A program made the position numbers and the translations under genes. Of a DNA stretch of 64,000 bases, positions 41,901 to 53,433 are shown in pieces (position 1 is the first letter of the stretch; each line of letters begins with the position of its first letter). The notes under the pieces were generated by a model, which was not told the DNA's origin, did not search any database, and saw only the letters and a list, made by a program, of their open reading frames with translations. The stretch spans positions 41,109 to 105,108 of the forward strand of contig BJGT01000001.1 in assembly GCA_014190675.1 (NCBI GenBank). Reading direction: 5' to 3'. The stretch is from Comamonadaceae bacterium (GTDB taxonomy: Bacteria > Pseudomonadota > Gammaproteobacteria > Burkholderiales > Burkholderiaceae_C).

Positions 41901-42255
41901 TAGCGCCTATCAGTTCGACTTGGTATTTATCAAGAACGCCGTGGCGCCACAAATCAAGCGCACAGTTCAAAGCAGTCTGCCCCCCCATGGTGGGCAAAAT
42001 TGCATCAGGTCGCTGCTTGGCAATGATTTTCTCCACTGTCTGCCAAGTGACCGGTTCGATGTAGGTCACATCAGCCGTGGCCGGATCGGTCATGATGGTG
42101 GCCGGATTGCTGTTGATCAGGATCACCTTGTAACCCTCTTCCCTCAGCGCCTTGCAAGCCTGAACGCCCGAGTAATCAAATTCACAGGCCTGGCCAATGA
42201 TGATCGGGCCGGCACCTATGATCAAAATGCTTTTGATGTCGCTTCGCTTTGGCAT
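38983..42255 (-). CDS. carB: Carbamoyl-phosphate synthase large subunit
   Basis: [42 protein letters not shown]; duplicated ATP-grasp halves; C-terminal MGS domain. Confidence 0.98.
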   Translation of the reverse strand: MPKRSDIKSILIIGAGPIIIGQACEFDYSGVQACKALREEGYKVILINSNPATIMTDPATADVTYIEPVTWQTVEKIIAKQRPDAILPTMGGQTALNCALDLWRHGVLDKYQVELIGATPQAIDKAEDRLKFKNAMTHIGLESARSGIAHSMQEAWHVQKTLGFPTVIRPSFTLGGTGGGIAYNAEEFELICKRGLEASPTRELLIEESLLGWKEYEMEVVRDRADNCIIVCSIENLDPMGVHTGDSITVAPAQTLSDKEYQIMRNASLAVLREIGVDTGGSNVQFAINPQDGRMVVIEMNPRVSRSSALASKATGFPIARVAAKLAVGYTLDELRNDITNGATPASFEPSIDYVVTKIPRFAFEKFPTADSRLTTQMKSVGEVMAIGRSFQESFQKALRGLEVGVDGMNEKTQDREVLEKELGEPGPERIWYVGDAFAQGMSVDEVFALTKIDPWFLVQIEQIVKIELELETTTLDAIDALTLRALKQKGFSDRRLARQLKTTDSLIRRRRHELGVRPVYKRVDTCAAEFATDTAYLYSTYEAENSECEAEPTQRKKIMVLGGGPNRIGQGIEFDYCCVHAALALREDGYETIMVNCNPETVSTDFDTSDRLYFEPLTLEDVLEIVDKEKPLGVIVQYGGQTPLKLALDLQANGVPIIGTSPDMIDAAEDRERFQKLLHTLKLRQPLNATARTEPEALEKAAALGYPLVVRPSYVLGGRAMEIVHEQRDLERYMREAVKVSHDSPVLLDRFLNDAIECDVDCLRDAGADGEPGRTFIGGVMEHIEQAGVHSGDSACSLPPYSLSAATVDEIKRQTSEMAQALNVVGLMNVQFAIQNIDGQDLIFVLEVNPRASRTVPFVSKATGIPLAKVAARCMVGQSLASQGLKHEVTPPYFSVKEAVFPFVKFPGVDTILGPEMKSTGEVMGVGKTFGEAFVKSQLGAGTQLPRPLTATGESAGKVFISVKNRDKPRAIVVARALFDMGFALTATKGTAAAINAAGVPCGLVNKVTEGRPHVVDMIKNNEISLVINTVEERRNAIADSRHIRTSSLQARVTTFTTIAGAEAAVQGMHAMDHLDVLSVQEMHGQLTR

Positions 42256-42344
42256 GTGTTTTTCCTGCTGTCTGTTCTTTATCGACAGCGCCCGCGGGCA
42301 CTGCGGCTGTGGCTTCTCAAAGCTTCGTTTTTCGGGGCTGCTGT

Positions 42345-43001
42345 TCAGGCCAGGCTGGCATTGGCCAGCTTCAGGCCAAACCAAACAAACACCGCGCCCA
42401 CCGCGCCAGATAGGCTAGCTGACACCTTGTGGTGCGCACGAAAACTCTGCGCCAATCGGGCACCCATGAGGATCAGCACCGATAAATACACCGCGCTAAA
42501 GCCCATGATGATGGCGCTCAAGATCAAAAATGGCAGGGCCGGTGCGGGGTAAGCTGGATCGATGAACTGGACAAAGAAAGACAGCAAAAACAAAATTGCC
42601 TTCGGGTTCAATAGGCTCACCAGCAATGCGCGCTGAAACGGTTTAGCCAAGTGCTGCGGCACCACTTGCAGGGGCGTTGCCGCAGCATCGGCATGGCGAA
42701 ATTTTTTCAGCGCTGCGAGAATCAATTGCAAGCCAACCCAGCCGAGGTAAGCCGCACCCGCATACTTCACCACCATGAATAAGCCGGGGTTGGTTCTCAA
42801 AAGGCCTGCCGCGCCCAGGGCCACCAAAACCAAGAGCACCGTGTCGCCCACAAAAACCCCCAAGGCCGACTGAAAGCCAGCCTTGACGCCACGCACACCG
42901 GCAACCGAGAGAACAAACAGCGAGTTAGGCCCTGGCAGCAGGATGATGCCAAAAGCCCCGATCGTGTAGGTCCACAGATCGGTCACGCCATAAAAACTCA
43001 T
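42345..43001 (-). CDS. LysE/RhtB family amino-acid exporter
   Basis: [44 protein letters not shown]; multiple TM segments. Confidence 0.93.
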   Translation of the reverse strand: MSFYGVTDLWTYTIGAFGIILLPGPNSLFVLSVAGVRGVKAGFQSALGVFVGDTVLLVLVALGAAGLLRTNPGLFMVVKYAGAAYLGWVGLQLILAALKKFRHADAAATPLQVVPQHLAKPFQRALLVSLLNPKAILFLLSFFVQFIDPAYPAPALPFLILSAIIMGFSAVYLSVLILMGARLAQSFRAHHKVSASLSGAVGAVFVWFGLKLANASLA

Positions 43002-44185
43002 GCGCGCGCCTCCATCGCGAGAATGAAGCGATCGAACATCGAGCCAATGTCATGAGGACCGGGAGAGGCTTCTGGATGACCCTGGAAACAAAACGCCGGT
43101 TGGTCAGTCCGCTCCAGCCCCTGCACAGTGCCGTCGAACAGGCTGATATGCGTGACACGCAGCGTGGCAGGCAAGCTTTTTTCATCGACCGCAAAACCAT
43201 GGTTCTGACTGGTGATGCTGACCCGTCCGCTGGCGAGTTCCTGAACCGGATGGTTGGCGCCGTGATGACCGAACTTCATCTTGAAGGTGCGAGCACCGCT
43301 GGCCAGCGCCATGATTTGGTGCCCCAAGCAAATGCCAAAAGTGGGGATACCGCTGTTGATCAACTCGGCAGCGGCGGCAATCGCGTACTCGCAGGGCTGC
43401 GGGTCACCTGGACCGTTGCTCAGAAAAATACCGTCGGGCCGGTAGGCCAGCACAGCCGCCGCCGGGGTTTGGGCCGGCACCACCGTGACCCGACAGCCGC
43501 GCTGGGCAAGCATGCGCAGGATGTTTTGCTTGACTCCAAAATCATAGGCCAGCACATGGTAGGGCGTCTGCGTTTGCTCGCCATAGCCGGCCTGCCCGTC
43601 CATGCCGGGTTGGGACAGACGCCACTCGGTCTGGCTCCATGCATAGGGGGCAGGTGTCGACACCTGCCGCGCCAAATCCAAGCCAGCCATGCTGGGCGCT
43701 GCAGCAGCCAGTGCCAGCGCACGCGCAATCAGTGCCGGCGTGAGCGCCTCGCCCGCCGAGAGGCCCAGAATACAGCCATTTTGTGCACCCTGGCTGCGTA
43801 GCTGGCGGGTCAGCTTGCGGGTGTCTATGTTGGCGATGGCCACGGTACGCTCGCGTTGCAGGTAATCGCCCAGCGTCATGTGCTGACGGAAATTGGAGGC
43901 CAACAGCGGCAGGTCTTTGATGATCAGGCCGGCGGCATAAACCCGAGATGCCTCCACATCCTGCGCATTCACGCCGTAATTACCAATATGGGGGTAAGTC
44001 AAGGTGACAATTTGCTGGCAGTAACTGGGGTCAGTCAAGATTTCCTGGTAGCCAGTCATGGCGGTGTTGAACACCACTTCTCCGACGGTAGCGCCGGCGG
44101 CACCAATCGAATTCCCGGTGTAGACGCTGCCATCCGCAAGTGCCAAAACGGCTGGCGGGGCAGCTCCCTTGAGAGACAAAAGCAC
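42998..44185 (-). CDS. carA: Carbamoyl-phosphate synthase small subunit
   Basis: [66 protein letters not shown]. Confidence 0.98.
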   Translation of the reverse strand: MLLSLKGAAPPAVLALADGSVYTGNSIGAAGATVGEVVFNTAMTGYQEILTDPSYCQQIVTLTYPHIGNYGVNAQDVEASRVYAAGLIIKDLPLLASNFRQHMTLGDYLQRERTVAIANIDTRKLTRQLRSQGAQNGCILGLSAGEALTPALIARALALAAAAPSMAGLDLARQVSTPAPYAWSQTEWRLSQPGMDGQAGYGEQTQTPYHVLAYDFGVKQNILRMLAQRGCRVTVVPAQTPAAAVLAYRPDGIFLSNGPGDPQPCEYAIAAAAELINSGIPTFGICLGHQIMALASGARTFKMKFGHHGANHPVQELASGRVSITSQNHGFAVDEKSLPATLRVTHISLFDGTVQGLERTDQPAFCFQGHPEASPGPHDIGSMFDRFILAMEARA

Positions 44186-44359
44186 AGGGTTCTCCGATTA
44201 AATAACGGGTACGCCCAGAGCTTCTCAGGCTTAGCGTCCTGATGCGGCTTAACGGTGGGATAGGGCCTTAGTTGCGCCAGGCGTACGGGCTGCCAAAGGG
44301 CGCCAGAGTATAGCCCAGGGCCGGCGCCCGGATGCTCGAAAATCTCGCCGCCCGCCGCT

Positions 44360-45154
44360 TCAGGCCATGCGAGCGGTCGCGCTGGCGTGCAGGCAGATGG
44401 CGGCCGCACTCGCCACGTTCAGTGACTCCTCACCGCCGGGTTGGGCAATTCGGACCTGCTGGCTAGCCCGCTCGGCCAAGGTGGCGCCAACACCCTGGCC
44501 CTCATGGCCAAAGGCCCAGGCGCAGGGCATGGGTAACAGACCATCGCGCAGCAGTTGATGCAGGCCACTGCCAGCGTGCGAGTCGGTGATCAAAACAGGC
44601 AGGGCCAATGCGTCCAGCGCGCTGGGCTCGGCGCCATCCAGAAGACGAAGGCCGAAGTGGGCCCCCATGCCAGCTCGCAACACCTTGGGCGACCACAGCG
44701 CGGCGGTGCCCTTGAGCGCAATCACTTGGCTGAAGCCAAAAGCCGCCGCACTGCGCAAAATCGCGCCAACATTGCCGGCGTCTTGCAGCCGGTCCAAAAT
44801 GACAGTGGGGGCGCTGGCCTGGAGCGGCTGCTCAATCGCGAGCTCAATGAGAAAGCCCATGTTTGCGGGTGATTCGAGGGCGCTGATCTCGGCGAACAAA
44901 GTGTCGGCAATGACCATATTTTTTACCGCGCACCGGGCCCAATTCACTGGGCTACGCGGCCAATAAGAAGCCGAAAAAACTGCAACAGCCGGTCGGATTC
45001 CGCGCGACAGTGCGGCACCGCACAGGTGATCACCCTCCACCCAGACCCGTCCCTGCTTGCGGTAGGCATTGCTGTCTCTGGCCAGGCGGCGCAAGGCCTT
45101 GAGCAGGGGGTTGTCTCGGGAACTGATGAACTCCGGCAGCGCAGCCAGCATCAC
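44360..45154 (-). CDS. TrmH/SpoU family RNA methyltransferase
   Basis: [79 protein letters not shown]. Confidence 0.95.
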   Translation of the reverse strand: MMLAALPEFISSRDNPLLKALRRLARDSNAYRKQGRVWVEGDHLCGAALSRGIRPAVAVFSASYWPRSPVNWARCAVKNMVIADTLFAEISALESPANMGFLIELAIEQPLQASAPTVILDRLQDAGNVGAILRSAAAFGFSQVIALKGTAALWSPKVLRAGMGAHFGLRLLDGAEPSALDALALPVLITDSHAGSGLHQLLRDGLLPMPCAWAFGHEGQGVGATLAERASQQVRIAQPGGEESLNVASAAAICLHASATARMA

Positions 45155-45765
45155 ATCACCTCGGCTACCGGTCTAAAACTGATGCGGTGCTCGGCGCAGG
45201 GTCCGTGCGCTTGCAAAGCGGCCAGATGAGCCGCGGTGCCATAGCCCTTGTGCTTGGCAAAGCCGTATTGCGGGTAGAGTTGGTCGAGCTCCAGACACCA
45301 CCGGTCACGATGGACCTTTGCCAATATTGAAGCCGCAGAAATCGCCGGTACCAGCGCGTCCCCACCCACAATCGCCTGAGCCGGCAAGCCGATGTCGGGC
45401 AGGCGGTTGCCATCAACCAGCACCTTGTTGGGCTTGAGACGCAAGCCCTCCACCGCGCGGCGCATGGCCAGCAGGGTGGCTTGCAAGATATTAAGCCGGT
45501 CAATTTCTTCGACGCTGGCCTGGGCAATCGAGCAGCAAAGCGCTTTGGCGCGGATTTCATCAAACAATTTTTCCCGGCGCAGGGGCGTGAGCTTTTTGGA
45601 ATCAGCCAGCCCCTTGATGGGTTGGCGCTGGTCCAGGATGACCGCGGCCGCCACCACCGGGCCAGCCAAGGGGCCACGGCCGGCTTCGTCAACCCCAGCC
45701 ACCAGGCCGGCGGTATCCCAGGACAGCGACAGTTGCTCAAGCTTGTAGGACTTTTTCGATCGCAT
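45151..45765 (-). CDS. rnhB: Ribonuclease HII
   Basis: [53 protein letters not shown]. Confidence 0.97.
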   Translation of the reverse strand: MRSKKSYKLEQLSLSWDTAGLVAGVDEAGRGPLAGPVVAAAVILDQRQPIKGLADSKKLTPLRREKLFDEIRAKALCCSIAQASVEEIDRLNILQATLLAMRRAVEGLRLKPNKVLVDGNRLPDIGLPAQAIVGGDALVPAISAASILAKVHRDRWCLELDQLYPQYGFAKHKGYGTAAHLAALQAHGPCAEHRISFRPVAEVM

Positions 45766-46960
45766 AGCTGGCTATTGTGGGGGTGTCGCACCGCAGTTGC
45801 AGATGCAGATCAAAAAAACGCTGTTGCAAGGCCGCCGCGTGGTCAGGCTCGTTGCGCAGCCCAGCCAACACGGCCTGGGCCAGCGCCGCCGGCGTGGCCG
45901 CATCTTGCAGAAGCTCGGGCACCACAAACTCCTGGCACAAAATATTGGGCAGGCCTACCCAAGGCTGCAGCCGCTTGCGCCGCATGATTTGCCAGGACCA
46001 GCCATTCATGTGGTACGCGATCACCATAGCTCGCTTGAACAGGGCGGCCTCCAGGGTTGCGGTTCCGCTCGCAATGAGCGTGATGTCACAGGCTGCCAAA
46101 ACGGTGTGCGACTGCCCGCTCACAATGCCCAAGTGGGCGGCCATGCCGCTGGCCTGAGCTGCCGCCTCAACCTGCGCCCTCAAGCCAGGCACCACGGGCA
46201 CGATGCATTGAACATTAGGCAATTCGCGCCGGACCAAGGCTGCCGCTTGAAAGAACCGCACTGCCAGATGCGCAATTTCGGATTTTCGGCTGCCGGGCAA
46301 AAGCGCTAGCACCGGCCCATCGGGCCGCAAACCGAGTTGCAAACGGGCGGATGGTCGGTCAGCCTCCAAGGGGATTCGCTGCGCTAGGGGATGCCCGACA
46401 TACGTGGCGGCAATGCCATGCTGCGCCAGCAGGGCGGGCTCAAAAGGAAACAGGCACAGCACATGGTCGACGCTGCGGCGTATTTTTGCTAATCGTTCGG
46501 CGCGCCAGGCCCACACCGACGGTGAGACAAAGTGCACTGTCTTGATGCCACTGGCTTTGAGCGATGCTTCCAAATCAAGGTTGAAGTCGGGCGCATCCAC
46601 GCCGATAAACAGATCAGGGCGCTGCTTCAACAAGCGGGCTTTGAGCTGCCGCCGGATTCCGACAATCTCGCGGTAGCGGCGCAGCAGCTCCCAACCGTAG
46701 CCATTCACCGCAAGTTTGTCCTGAGCCCACCAGGCCGCAAAGCCGCGCGCCTGCATTTCAGGGCCGCCAATGCCAGCTGCCAGCACACCCGGCCAACGTG
46801 CGCGCAGGCCGTCGAGCAGCAGGCCAGCGAGCAGGTCGCCCGAGGCTTCGCCCGCTACCATCGCCAGACTCAGCCCGCCAGGCAGCGGGGAGCCGGCATC
46901 AGTTCTGGAACTCTTGGCGAACCGCTCTTGAGGCAAGTTGGCGGCATTCAATGGGTTCAC
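45737..46960 (-). CDS. lpxB: Lipid-A-disaccharide synthase
   Basis: [67 protein letters not shown]. Confidence 0.97.
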   Translation of the reverse strand: MNPLNAANLPQERFAKSSRTDAGSPLPGGLSLAMVAGEASGDLLAGLLLDGLRARWPGVLAAGIGGPEMQARGFAAWWAQDKLAVNGYGWELLRRYREIVGIRRQLKARLLKQRPDLFIGVDAPDFNLDLEASLKASGIKTVHFVSPSVWAWRAERLAKIRRSVDHVLCLFPFEPALLAQHGIAATYVGHPLAQRIPLEADRPSARLQLGLRPDGPVLALLPGSRKSEIAHLAVRFFQAAALVRRELPNVQCIVPVVPGLRAQVEAAAQASGMAAHLGIVSGQSHTVLAACDITLIASGTATLEAALFKRAMVIAYHMNGWSWQIMRRKRLQPWVGLPNILCQEFVVPELLQDAATPAALAQAVLAGLRNEPDHAAALQQRFFDLHLQLRCDTPTIASYAIEKVLQA

Positions 46961-46975
46961 GCTGCTCGGCAGGGC

Positions 46976-47770
46976 TTAGCGAACAATGCCCCGTTGGCTT
47001 GAGGTTTGATCCAAAAAACTCAGCATCGCGTCAATATCCTGCTCGGCCTGGGGGTTGCTTTTTTTGAGCTCAAGAATCGCTTGGCGAGCCTGCGCCAGGG
47101 TCAGCTCCTGCCGGTAAAGCGCTCTGTGCATAGCTTTCACCGCGGCCAGGCGCTCGGCAGAGAAGCCGCGACGGCGCAGGCCCTCGTAATTCATCGACCG
47201 GGCCTGAGCCGGCTGGCCCTGACACATCACAAATGGCGGCAAATCGGCAAACAGCAACGAACACATGGCGCTCAGGCTGTGTGCGCCGATATTGACGAAC
47301 TGGTGCACCACGGTAAAGCCGCCCAATATGGCCCAGTCTCCAACCGTGACATGCCCGGCCAACTGGGCATTGTTGGCAAAAATAGTGTTGTTACCCACCG
47401 CACAGTCGTGCGCCAAATGCACATAGGCCATCAGCCAGTTGTCATTGCCAACCCGGGTCACGCCACCGCCTCCTGGCGAGCCAATGTTGAAGGTACAAAA
47501 CTCGCGCACCGTGTTGCGGTCCCCGATCAGCAATTCGCAAGGCTCGCCAGCATATTTTTTGTCCTGAGGAATGGCCCCGATTGAATTGAACTGGAAAATA
47601 CGGTTGTGCCGGCCTATCGTGGTGCGGCCCTCGAGTACGCAATGCGGACCAATGCTGGTGCCGGCTCCAATCCGTACCTGGGGGCCGATCACGGTGTAGG
47701 GGCCAACACTGACCGAGTTGTCTAGTTCTGCGCCTGGGTCAACCACCGCTGTTGCGTGGATCGCTGTCAT
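46976..47770 (-). CDS. lpxA: UDP-N-acetylglucosamine acyltransferase LpxA
   Basis: [26 protein letters not shown] hexapeptide repeats; [36 protein letters not shown]. Confidence 0.97.
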   Translation of the reverse strand: MTAIHATAVVDPGAELDNSVSVGPYTVIGPQVRIGAGTSIGPHCVLEGRTTIGRHNRIFQFNSIGAIPQDKKYAGEPCELLIGDRNTVREFCTFNIGSPGGGGVTRVGNDNWLMAYVHLAHDCAVGNNTIFANNAQLAGHVTVGDWAILGGFTVVHQFVNIGAHSLSAMCSLLFADLPPFVMCQGQPAQARSMNYEGLRRRGFSAERLAAVKAMHRALYRQELTLAQARQAILELKKSNPQAEQDIDAMLSFLDQTSSQRGIVR

Positions 47771-47780
47771 GCCGCTGGCC

Positions 47781-48221
47781 TCAGGCGACAGACCGCATGG
47801 CGCAGGTCAACTCGGCTTCAACCGCCAGTTCTTCGCCAACCAGCGCACGCGCCTTGAACTTGAAAATACCCGCCTTCATGCGCAGCAACTCGACATCGAG
47901 TGTCAGTTGGTCGCCGGGCTCGACCGGGCGTTTGAAACGCGCGCCATCAATGCCGGCGAAGTAATACACCGAGTTCTCATTGGGAGAGGTGTCGAGCGCG
48001 TCAAAGGCCAGCAGGGCCGCTGCCTGAGCCAGGGCCTCGAGCATCAGCACCCCGGGCATGACCGGTCGGTGCGGAAAATGGCCCTGAAAAAAAGGCTCGT
48101 TCATCGTCACATTTTTGAGCGCCTGAATGTGCCGGCCCTTGTCGATACTGATCACCCGGTCAACCAGCAAAAATGGGTAGCGGTGCGGCAGTTGTTTGAG
48201 TATTTTGTGGATGTCCATCAT
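47781..48221 (-). CDS. fabZ: 3-hydroxyacyl-ACP dehydratase FabZ
   Basis: [50 protein letters not shown]. Confidence 0.98.
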   Translation of the reverse strand: MMDIHKILKQLPHRYPFLLVDRVISIDKGRHIQALKNVTMNEPFFQGHFPHRPVMPGVLMLEALAQAAALLAFDALDTSPNENSVYYFAGIDGARFKRPVEPGDQLTLDVELLRMKAGIFKFKARALVGEELAVEAELTCAMRSVA

Positions 48222-49240
48222 GGCGGCTCCTTGGCATTTTTTCCTCGCTCCAGGGTCCGAAGTCGCTCGCGCAGCTGCTTGAGCTGTTTAAGCGCAGCGG
48301 CATTTTTTTCCCAGGCTGCGTTTGAATCCAGCGGGAACAAGCCGGTGTATTGCCCGGGCACAAGCACTGATCTGGTCACGACACTGGCAGCAGAAATATG
48401 AACATGGTCGGCCAACTCGAGGTGGCCCAACACGATGGCGCCACCGCCCAAGGTGCAGTGAGCGCCTATGCGAGCGCTGCCAGCCACACCAACACAGCCC
48501 GCCAGGGCGCTGTGTTGGCCAATGCGCACGTTGTGCCCGATCTGAACCAGGTTGTCGAGCTTGACGCCGTCTTCGATCACCGTGTCGCCCAAAGCACCCC
48601 GGTCAATACAGGTGTTCGCGCCAATTTCAACGTCATTACCAATACGCACTACGCCGAGTTGTTCAATTTTTTCCCAGACACCCGCATTGGGGGCGAAACC
48701 AAACCCGTCAGCACCAATAACCACGCCAGGATGCAGCAAACAGCGCTCGCCGAGCGTGCAGCCTTCGCTGACTGTGACTCTGGACTTCAGCTGGCTGCCA
48801 GCACCGATACGCACGCCTCGCTCAACCACGCAGAGCGCGCCAATGCTGGCTGTCGCGTGAATCTCGGCCTCGGCATCGATCACTGCGCTGGGGTGTATCC
48901 GGGCGGCATCAGGCTGGCCTGAACGACTCTTCCATAGCTGCGTGACCCTTGCAAAGTACAGATAGGGTTGCGCCACGACGATGCAGGCACCACGCGATTG
49001 CGCCAAGGCCAGGTGTTCGGCTCCTACCACCACACAAGCGGCCCGCGATGCAGCGAGTTGCTTGATGTATTTCGGGTGGCTCAGAAATGCCAAGGCATCC
49101 GGGCCCGCTGTCTCAAGGGGTGCGAGTGCGCCGATCTCGCATTGCGGGTCACCGTAGAGTTTTCCACCAAGCGCCGCAACAATCGAACCTAGGGGCAGCA
49201 GCACATCGCAAACGCCTTGGGCGCTCTTAGCGGACAACAC
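48218..49240 (-). CDS. lpxD: UDP-3-O-(3-hydroxymyristoyl)glucosamine N-acyltransferase LpxD
   Basis: [20 protein letters not shown]; hexapeptide repeats; [45 protein letters not shown]. Confidence 0.97.
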   Translation of the reverse strand: MLSAKSAQGVCDVLLPLGSIVAALGGKLYGDPQCEIGALAPLETAGPDALAFLSHPKYIKQLAASRAACVVVGAEHLALAQSRGACIVVAQPYLYFARVTQLWKSRSGQPDAARIHPSAVIDAEAEIHATASIGALCVVERGVRIGAGSQLKSRVTVSEGCTLGERCLLHPGVVIGADGFGFAPNAGVWEKIEQLGVVRIGNDVEIGANTCIDRGALGDTVIEDGVKLDNLVQIGHNVRIGQHSALAGCVGVAGSARIGAHCTLGGGAIVLGHLELADHVHISAASVVTRSVLVPGQYTGLFPLDSNAAWEKNAAALKQLKQLRERLRTLERGKNAKEPP

Positions 49241-49739
49241 CCGAATTCAGGATCTTGATGACCTTCTCGGTGATGTCGTGCCTGGGGTTGACATAGACGG
49301 CCTCTTGCAAAATCAGGTCGTATTTTTCGGCCTCGGCCACCTGCTTGACAACCTTGTTGGCGCGCTCGAGCACCTGCTGCAACTCTTCGTTTTTACGGGC
49401 AGTGAGGTCCTCCTGGAACTCGCGCCGCTTGCGCTGGTGATCCCGGTCCTGATCCACCAGCTGTTTTTGCCGGCTGGCGCGCTGCCCTTCAGACAGCGTG
49501 GGCGCTTCTCGCTCCAATTTTTCCGCCATGGTCTTGAGCGTGGCGCTTTGGTCGACCAAATCTTTTTCCCGCTTGGAGAATTCCTGTTCAAGCTTGCTTT
49601 GCGCTGCCTTGGCTGTGCCGGCCTCCTTGAAGATCCGATCCGTGCTGACAAAACCGATGCGGAATTCTTGGGCCTGGGCTACCAAGCAAGCCAGTCCGAA
49701 CAGCGTGCTAACAGTTGTTTGACGCAAAAAATGCTTCAT
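49227..49739 (-). CDS. OmpH/Skp family periplasmic chaperone
   Basis: [37 protein letters not shown]; between bamA and lpxD. Confidence 0.94.
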   Translation of the reverse strand: MKHFLRQTTVSTLFGLACLVAQAQEFRIGFVSTDRIFKEAGTAKAAQSKLEQEFSKREKDLVDQSATLKTMAEKLEREAPTLSEGQRASRQKQLVDQDRDHQRKRREFQEDLTARKNEELQQVLERANKVVKQVAEAEKYDLILQEAVYVNPRHDITEKVIKILNSGVVR

Positions 49740-52039
49740 TAGAAACTTGACCCAATTTGAAATTGAACGCTTTGCATTTTATCTCCTTCAAATTTTTTCA
49801 CTGGCCAGGCGAATGCCAAACGCAGGGGCCCGACCGGAGAGATCCAGCTCAAACCAACACCGGCCGAAGACCTCAGATCGGTGGCATTGTCGTTGACGCT
49901 CAGGCCGTAGCCAGGACCGCCGACACTGCCAGCGTCTAAAAATCCATACATCCGGAGTGTTTTGTCGTTGCCCACACCCGGAAAGGGCGCCAGCAATTCT
50001 GCATTCACATTGAGTTTTTGGCTACCGCCCACCACCGTGCCGCTGATGTCTTTGGGCCCCAGGCTGCCCTGCTCAAAACCGCGAACCGAGCCCAGGCCAC
50101 CGCCATAAAAATTCTTGAACACGGGGAAGGAGCGCTCGCCCACGGCCGCACCAAAACCGAGGTCCGCATTGAGCGCCAAGGTCAGCTGCTTGCTGAGCGG
50201 AAAATACTCCTGATGCTGGAGAGTCGAGCGGAAATACCGCGCATCTCCGGCAACCGACAGGTCAGCGCTGAGGCGTTGGTAACGTCCCGCCGTGGGCGCC
50301 AGCGAACTGTCACGACGATCCCGCGACCATCCCAGCGTCAGCGGCAGGGCACTGCTCTCAAAGCCGAACTGCTTGGCATAGTCGAGGTAAGCGGTTGGCA
50401 GGGATGTTCCCGGCACGATGGTGGTGTTCTCGATGCCCGCGCCGAAGTAGACGGTATCGCTCTCGGTAAAGGGCACACCAAAACGGATGCTGCCGCCAGA
50501 GGTCACCAGTTTGTAATAGCTTTGGTCCTGGTAGGGGCTGAAGGTTTTGTGGTACGCGCTTATGGTGCGCGATACGCCATCGCTCGTGAAATAGGGGTCT
50601 GTGGTGCTGAAATCGAGCACCCGGTTTATCTTGCTGGTGTTGAGCTGCACGCCCAGAGAATTACCCGAGCCAAAGGCGTTATCTTGCTTCAAGCCGAACT
50701 GCAATCCAAGCCCATCACCACTAGAAAATCCAGCCCCAAGGCTCAGGCTGCCGGTGGGCTTTTCCACCAGATTCAAATTCAAATCGACTTGGTCTGGCGA
50801 GCCCGGAACCTCAGAGGTTTCGACCGACACATCGCCGAAATAGCCCAGCCGGTCGACCCGGTCCCGCGAGAGTTTTATTTTGTAGCCGTCGTACCAGGAT
50901 GCTTCGAACTGCCTAAGCTCCCGCCGTACCACGATATCGCGCGAGCGGTTATTACCCGCCAGGTTGATCTTTCGCACATAGGCCCGGCGCGAGGGGTCAG
51001 CCTGCAGAACCACGGCCACACGGTTGTTGATTCGGTCAACCTCCGGGCGGGCCTCCACCCGTGCGAAAGCAAAACCGAAATTGCCGAAATAATCGATGAA
51101 GGCCTTGTTTGTTTTGGCAACCTCGTCGGCGTTGTAGGCCTGGCCGGGACGAATCGAGACCAGTGATTTGAATTCATCATCACGGCCCAGAAAATTACCT
51201 TCCAGCCTGACGCTGCTGACCTCAAAACGCGCACCTTCGGAGATATTGATGGTGATTGCGATATCAGTTTTGTTGGGAAGAATCGAGACCTGGGTCGACT
51301 CCAGCTTGAACTCCAGATAGCCCCGGGTCAAGTAGTGTGAGCGCAGGGTTTCAAGGTCAGCATTGAGCTTGGTGCGGGAATAACGATTGGACTTGGTGTA
51401 CCAGCTCATCCAGCCGCCGGTGTTGAGATCGAGCAAGTCGAGCAGACTGGCTTGCGAGAAAGCCCGGCTGCCAATGATTCGGATATCGGTGATTTTGGCA
51501 GTGTCTCCCTCGATCACGGTAAAAGTCAGGTTGACCCGGTTTCTCTCGATGGGCGTGACCGTTGTGACCACGTCTGCGGCATACAGGCTGCGGTTGATGT
51601 ACTGTCGTTTGAGTTCTTGCTCAGCCCGGTCAAGCTGGGCCTTGTCAAAGGGCCTGCCCTCGGCCAAACCAACATCGCGCAGGGCTTTTTTCAAGACTTC
51701 TTTGTCAAACTCCTTGGTGCCGACAAATTCAAGCTCGGCCACCGTGGGGCGCTCTTCCACGATCACCACCAGCACATCTGCGCTCACCTCGATGCGAACA
51801 TCCTTGAACAGACCCAAGGAAAACAGGGCACGGATGGCAGCAGAGCCTTTGTCATCGCTGTAGAGGTCTCCGACCTGGAACGGCAGGGAGACAAACACAG
51901 TACCTGGTTCGACACGTTGCAGGCCCTCGAGACGGATATCGCGCACCGTGAACGGGTCCACGGCCCAGCCCAGCTTGGGCAATCCCAAAAGCAGTACCAA
52001 GGACAGCCAGGCCCGAAGACCAAATCGGTTGATTTGCAT
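49739..52039 (-). CDS. bamA: Outer membrane protein assembly factor BamA
   Basis: POTRA repeats; FTVRDIRLEGLQRVEPGTVFVSLPFQVGD; GGLGSVRGFEQGSLGP; C-terminal QFQIGSSF. Start MQINRFGLR at 52039. Confidence 0.97.
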   Translation of the reverse strand: MQINRFGLRAWLSLVLLLGLPKLGWAVDPFTVRDIRLEGLQRVEPGTVFVSLPFQVGDLYSDDKGSAAIRALFSLGLFKDVRIEVSADVLVVIVEERPTVAELEFVGTKEFDKEVLKKALRDVGLAEGRPFDKAQLDRAEQELKRQYINRSLYAADVVTTVTPIERNRVNLTFTVIEGDTAKITDIRIIGSRAFSQASLLDLLDLNTGGWMSWYTKSNRYSRTKLNADLETLRSHYLTRGYLEFKLESTQVSILPNKTDIAITINISEGARFEVSSVRLEGNFLGRDDEFKSLVSIRPGQAYNADEVAKTNKAFIDYFGNFGFAFARVEARPEVDRINNRVAVVLQADPSRRAYVRKINLAGNNRSRDIVVRRELRQFEASWYDGYKIKLSRDRVDRLGYFGDVSVETSEVPGSPDQVDLNLNLVEKPTGSLSLGAGFSSGDGLGLQFGLKQDNAFGSGNSLGVQLNTSKINRVLDFSTTDPYFTSDGVSRTISAYHKTFSPYQDQSYYKLVTSGGSIRFGVPFTESDTVYFGAGIENTTIVPGTSLPTAYLDYAKQFGFESSALPLTLGWSRDRRDSSLAPTAGRYQRLSADLSVAGDARYFRSTLQHQEYFPLSKQLTLALNADLGFGAAVGERSFPVFKNFYGGGLGSVRGFEQGSLGPKDISGTVVGGSQKLNVNAELLAPFPGVGNDKTLRMYGFLDAGSVGGPGYGLSVNDNATDLRSSAGVGLSWISPVGPLRLAFAWPVKKFEGDKMQSVQFQIGSSF

Positions 52040-52049
52040 GTTGATGTTG

Positions 52050-53411
52050 TCAGTCGAACAGGCGGGTAATGTCATTAAAAAGAGCCACCGAAGCCATGAG
52101 CACCAGAACCAGCAAGCCCACCCGCTGCAAGCGTTCCATCCAGACCTCGCTGACCGGGCGCCCCGTGACACCCTCCCAAAGATAATACATCAGGTGCCCA
52201 CCGTCGAGCATTGGCAGTGGCAGAAGGTTGAGCACGCCCAAGCTGACGCTGATCAACGCCAAAAAAAGAATGTATTGGGTCAGCCCCAAGCTAGCCGACT
52301 TGCCCGCGTAATCGGCGACCGTCAAGGGCCCGCTCAGGTTCTTTAGGGAGGCTTGTCCGATCAGCATTTGGCCAATCGTTCTGAGGGTCAGCCATGAGAC
52401 TTCCCAGGTTTTCTGAAAACCGCGGGTCAACCCTTCGATCGGGCCGTAGCTGACCAGTACCAGCTCTGGGCTGCTGCCGACCATGGCACCAATACGTCCG
52501 ACCAGCAGGTCTCCATCCTGCCGCGGGTCGGGCGTGACTCGCAGCTTCATAGCCTGCCCGTCGCGCAGCAGCACCCAGTCGGCTGCCACAGGTTTGCCAT
52601 TTTCAACCCCAGCACGGATCAGGCGGCGCAGCTGCTGGCCATCGACAACCGGCTGCGCGCCGACTTGGGTGACCAGGTCCCCCTCCCGCAAACCCGCTCT
52701 ATCGGCAGCCTCCCCGGGGCTTACTGCACCGATCAAGGGTTTGGTGAATGGCCCACCCAGGCCGATATCACGCATCAAGGCAGCATCAAGGTCCCGTGCG
52801 CTGAGTTGCTGAAAATTGAGTGAAAACTCGCGTGCGCTGCCCTGGGCCGGCGCCTGCACCAGCAGGCGCAGCTCACGCGCCTCAAGCGCGCCACGCGAAA
52901 GCAGCCAACGAAACTCTTCGAAAGAGCTGATGTTTTGCGGCGCTGCGCCATCCATGGCCACAGCAATCACCCGCTCAGCACCAAGCAGGCCAGCCCGGGC
53001 CATGACAGAGCCGGGCACCGGACTTGCCAAAACAGCCGCCGGCACGGTGCTACCGCCCCAGTTCACACAGGCATACAAGAGGATGGCGAGCAGAAGATTA
53101 GCAGCCGGCCCGGCGCCGACAATGGCCACCCGCATCAGCAAGGGCTTGGTGTCAAACGCCATGTGTTGCTCGCTTTGGTCAACCGGTGCCTCCCGGCGGT
53201 CCAGCATCCTGACATAGCCGCCCAGGGGAAACAGTCCAATCACAAACTCGGTGGGCGAGCCCTTGGGCTGCCAGCGCCAGAGTGTCTTGCCAAAGCCGAT
53301 AGAAAAACGGGTCACCTTGACACCACAGGCGCAGGCCATCCGGTAATGCCCATATTCGTGCACTGCGATCAGCAGCGCCAGTGCAATCAGAAAAGCCGCA
53401 AGTGTCAGCAT
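52050..53411 (-). CDS. rseP: RIP metalloprotease RseP
   Basis: MLTLAAFLIALALLIAVHEYGHYRMA (HExxH); PDZ region; LGVLNLLPLPMLDGGHLMYYLWEGVTGRPVSE. Confidence 0.97.
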   Translation of the reverse strand: MLTLAAFLIALALLIAVHEYGHYRMACACGVKVTRFSIGFGKTLWRWQPKGSPTEFVIGLFPLGGYVRMLDRREAPVDQSEQHMAFDTKPLLMRVAIVGAGPAANLLLAILLYACVNWGGSTVPAAVLASPVPGSVMARAGLLGAERVIAVAMDGAAPQNISSFEEFRWLLSRGALEARELRLLVQAPAQGSAREFSLNFQQLSARDLDAALMRDIGLGGPFTKPLIGAVSPGEAADRAGLREGDLVTQVGAQPVVDGQQLRRLIRAGVENGKPVAADWVLLRDGQAMKLRVTPDPRQDGDLLVGRIGAMVGSSPELVLVSYGPIEGLTRGFQKTWEVSWLTLRTIGQMLIGQASLKNLSGPLTVADYAGKSASLGLTQYILFLALISVSLGVLNLLPLPMLDGGHLMYYLWEGVTGRPVSEVWMERLQRVGLLVLVLMASVALFNDITRLFD

Positions 53412-53433
53412 GCCAGCCAGCCGGTGTGCCTGC

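Noticed and set aside
50018-51166. 382-aa plus-strand ORF opposite bamA
   Set aside because: Antisense shadow ORF; bamA clearly coded on the minus strand.
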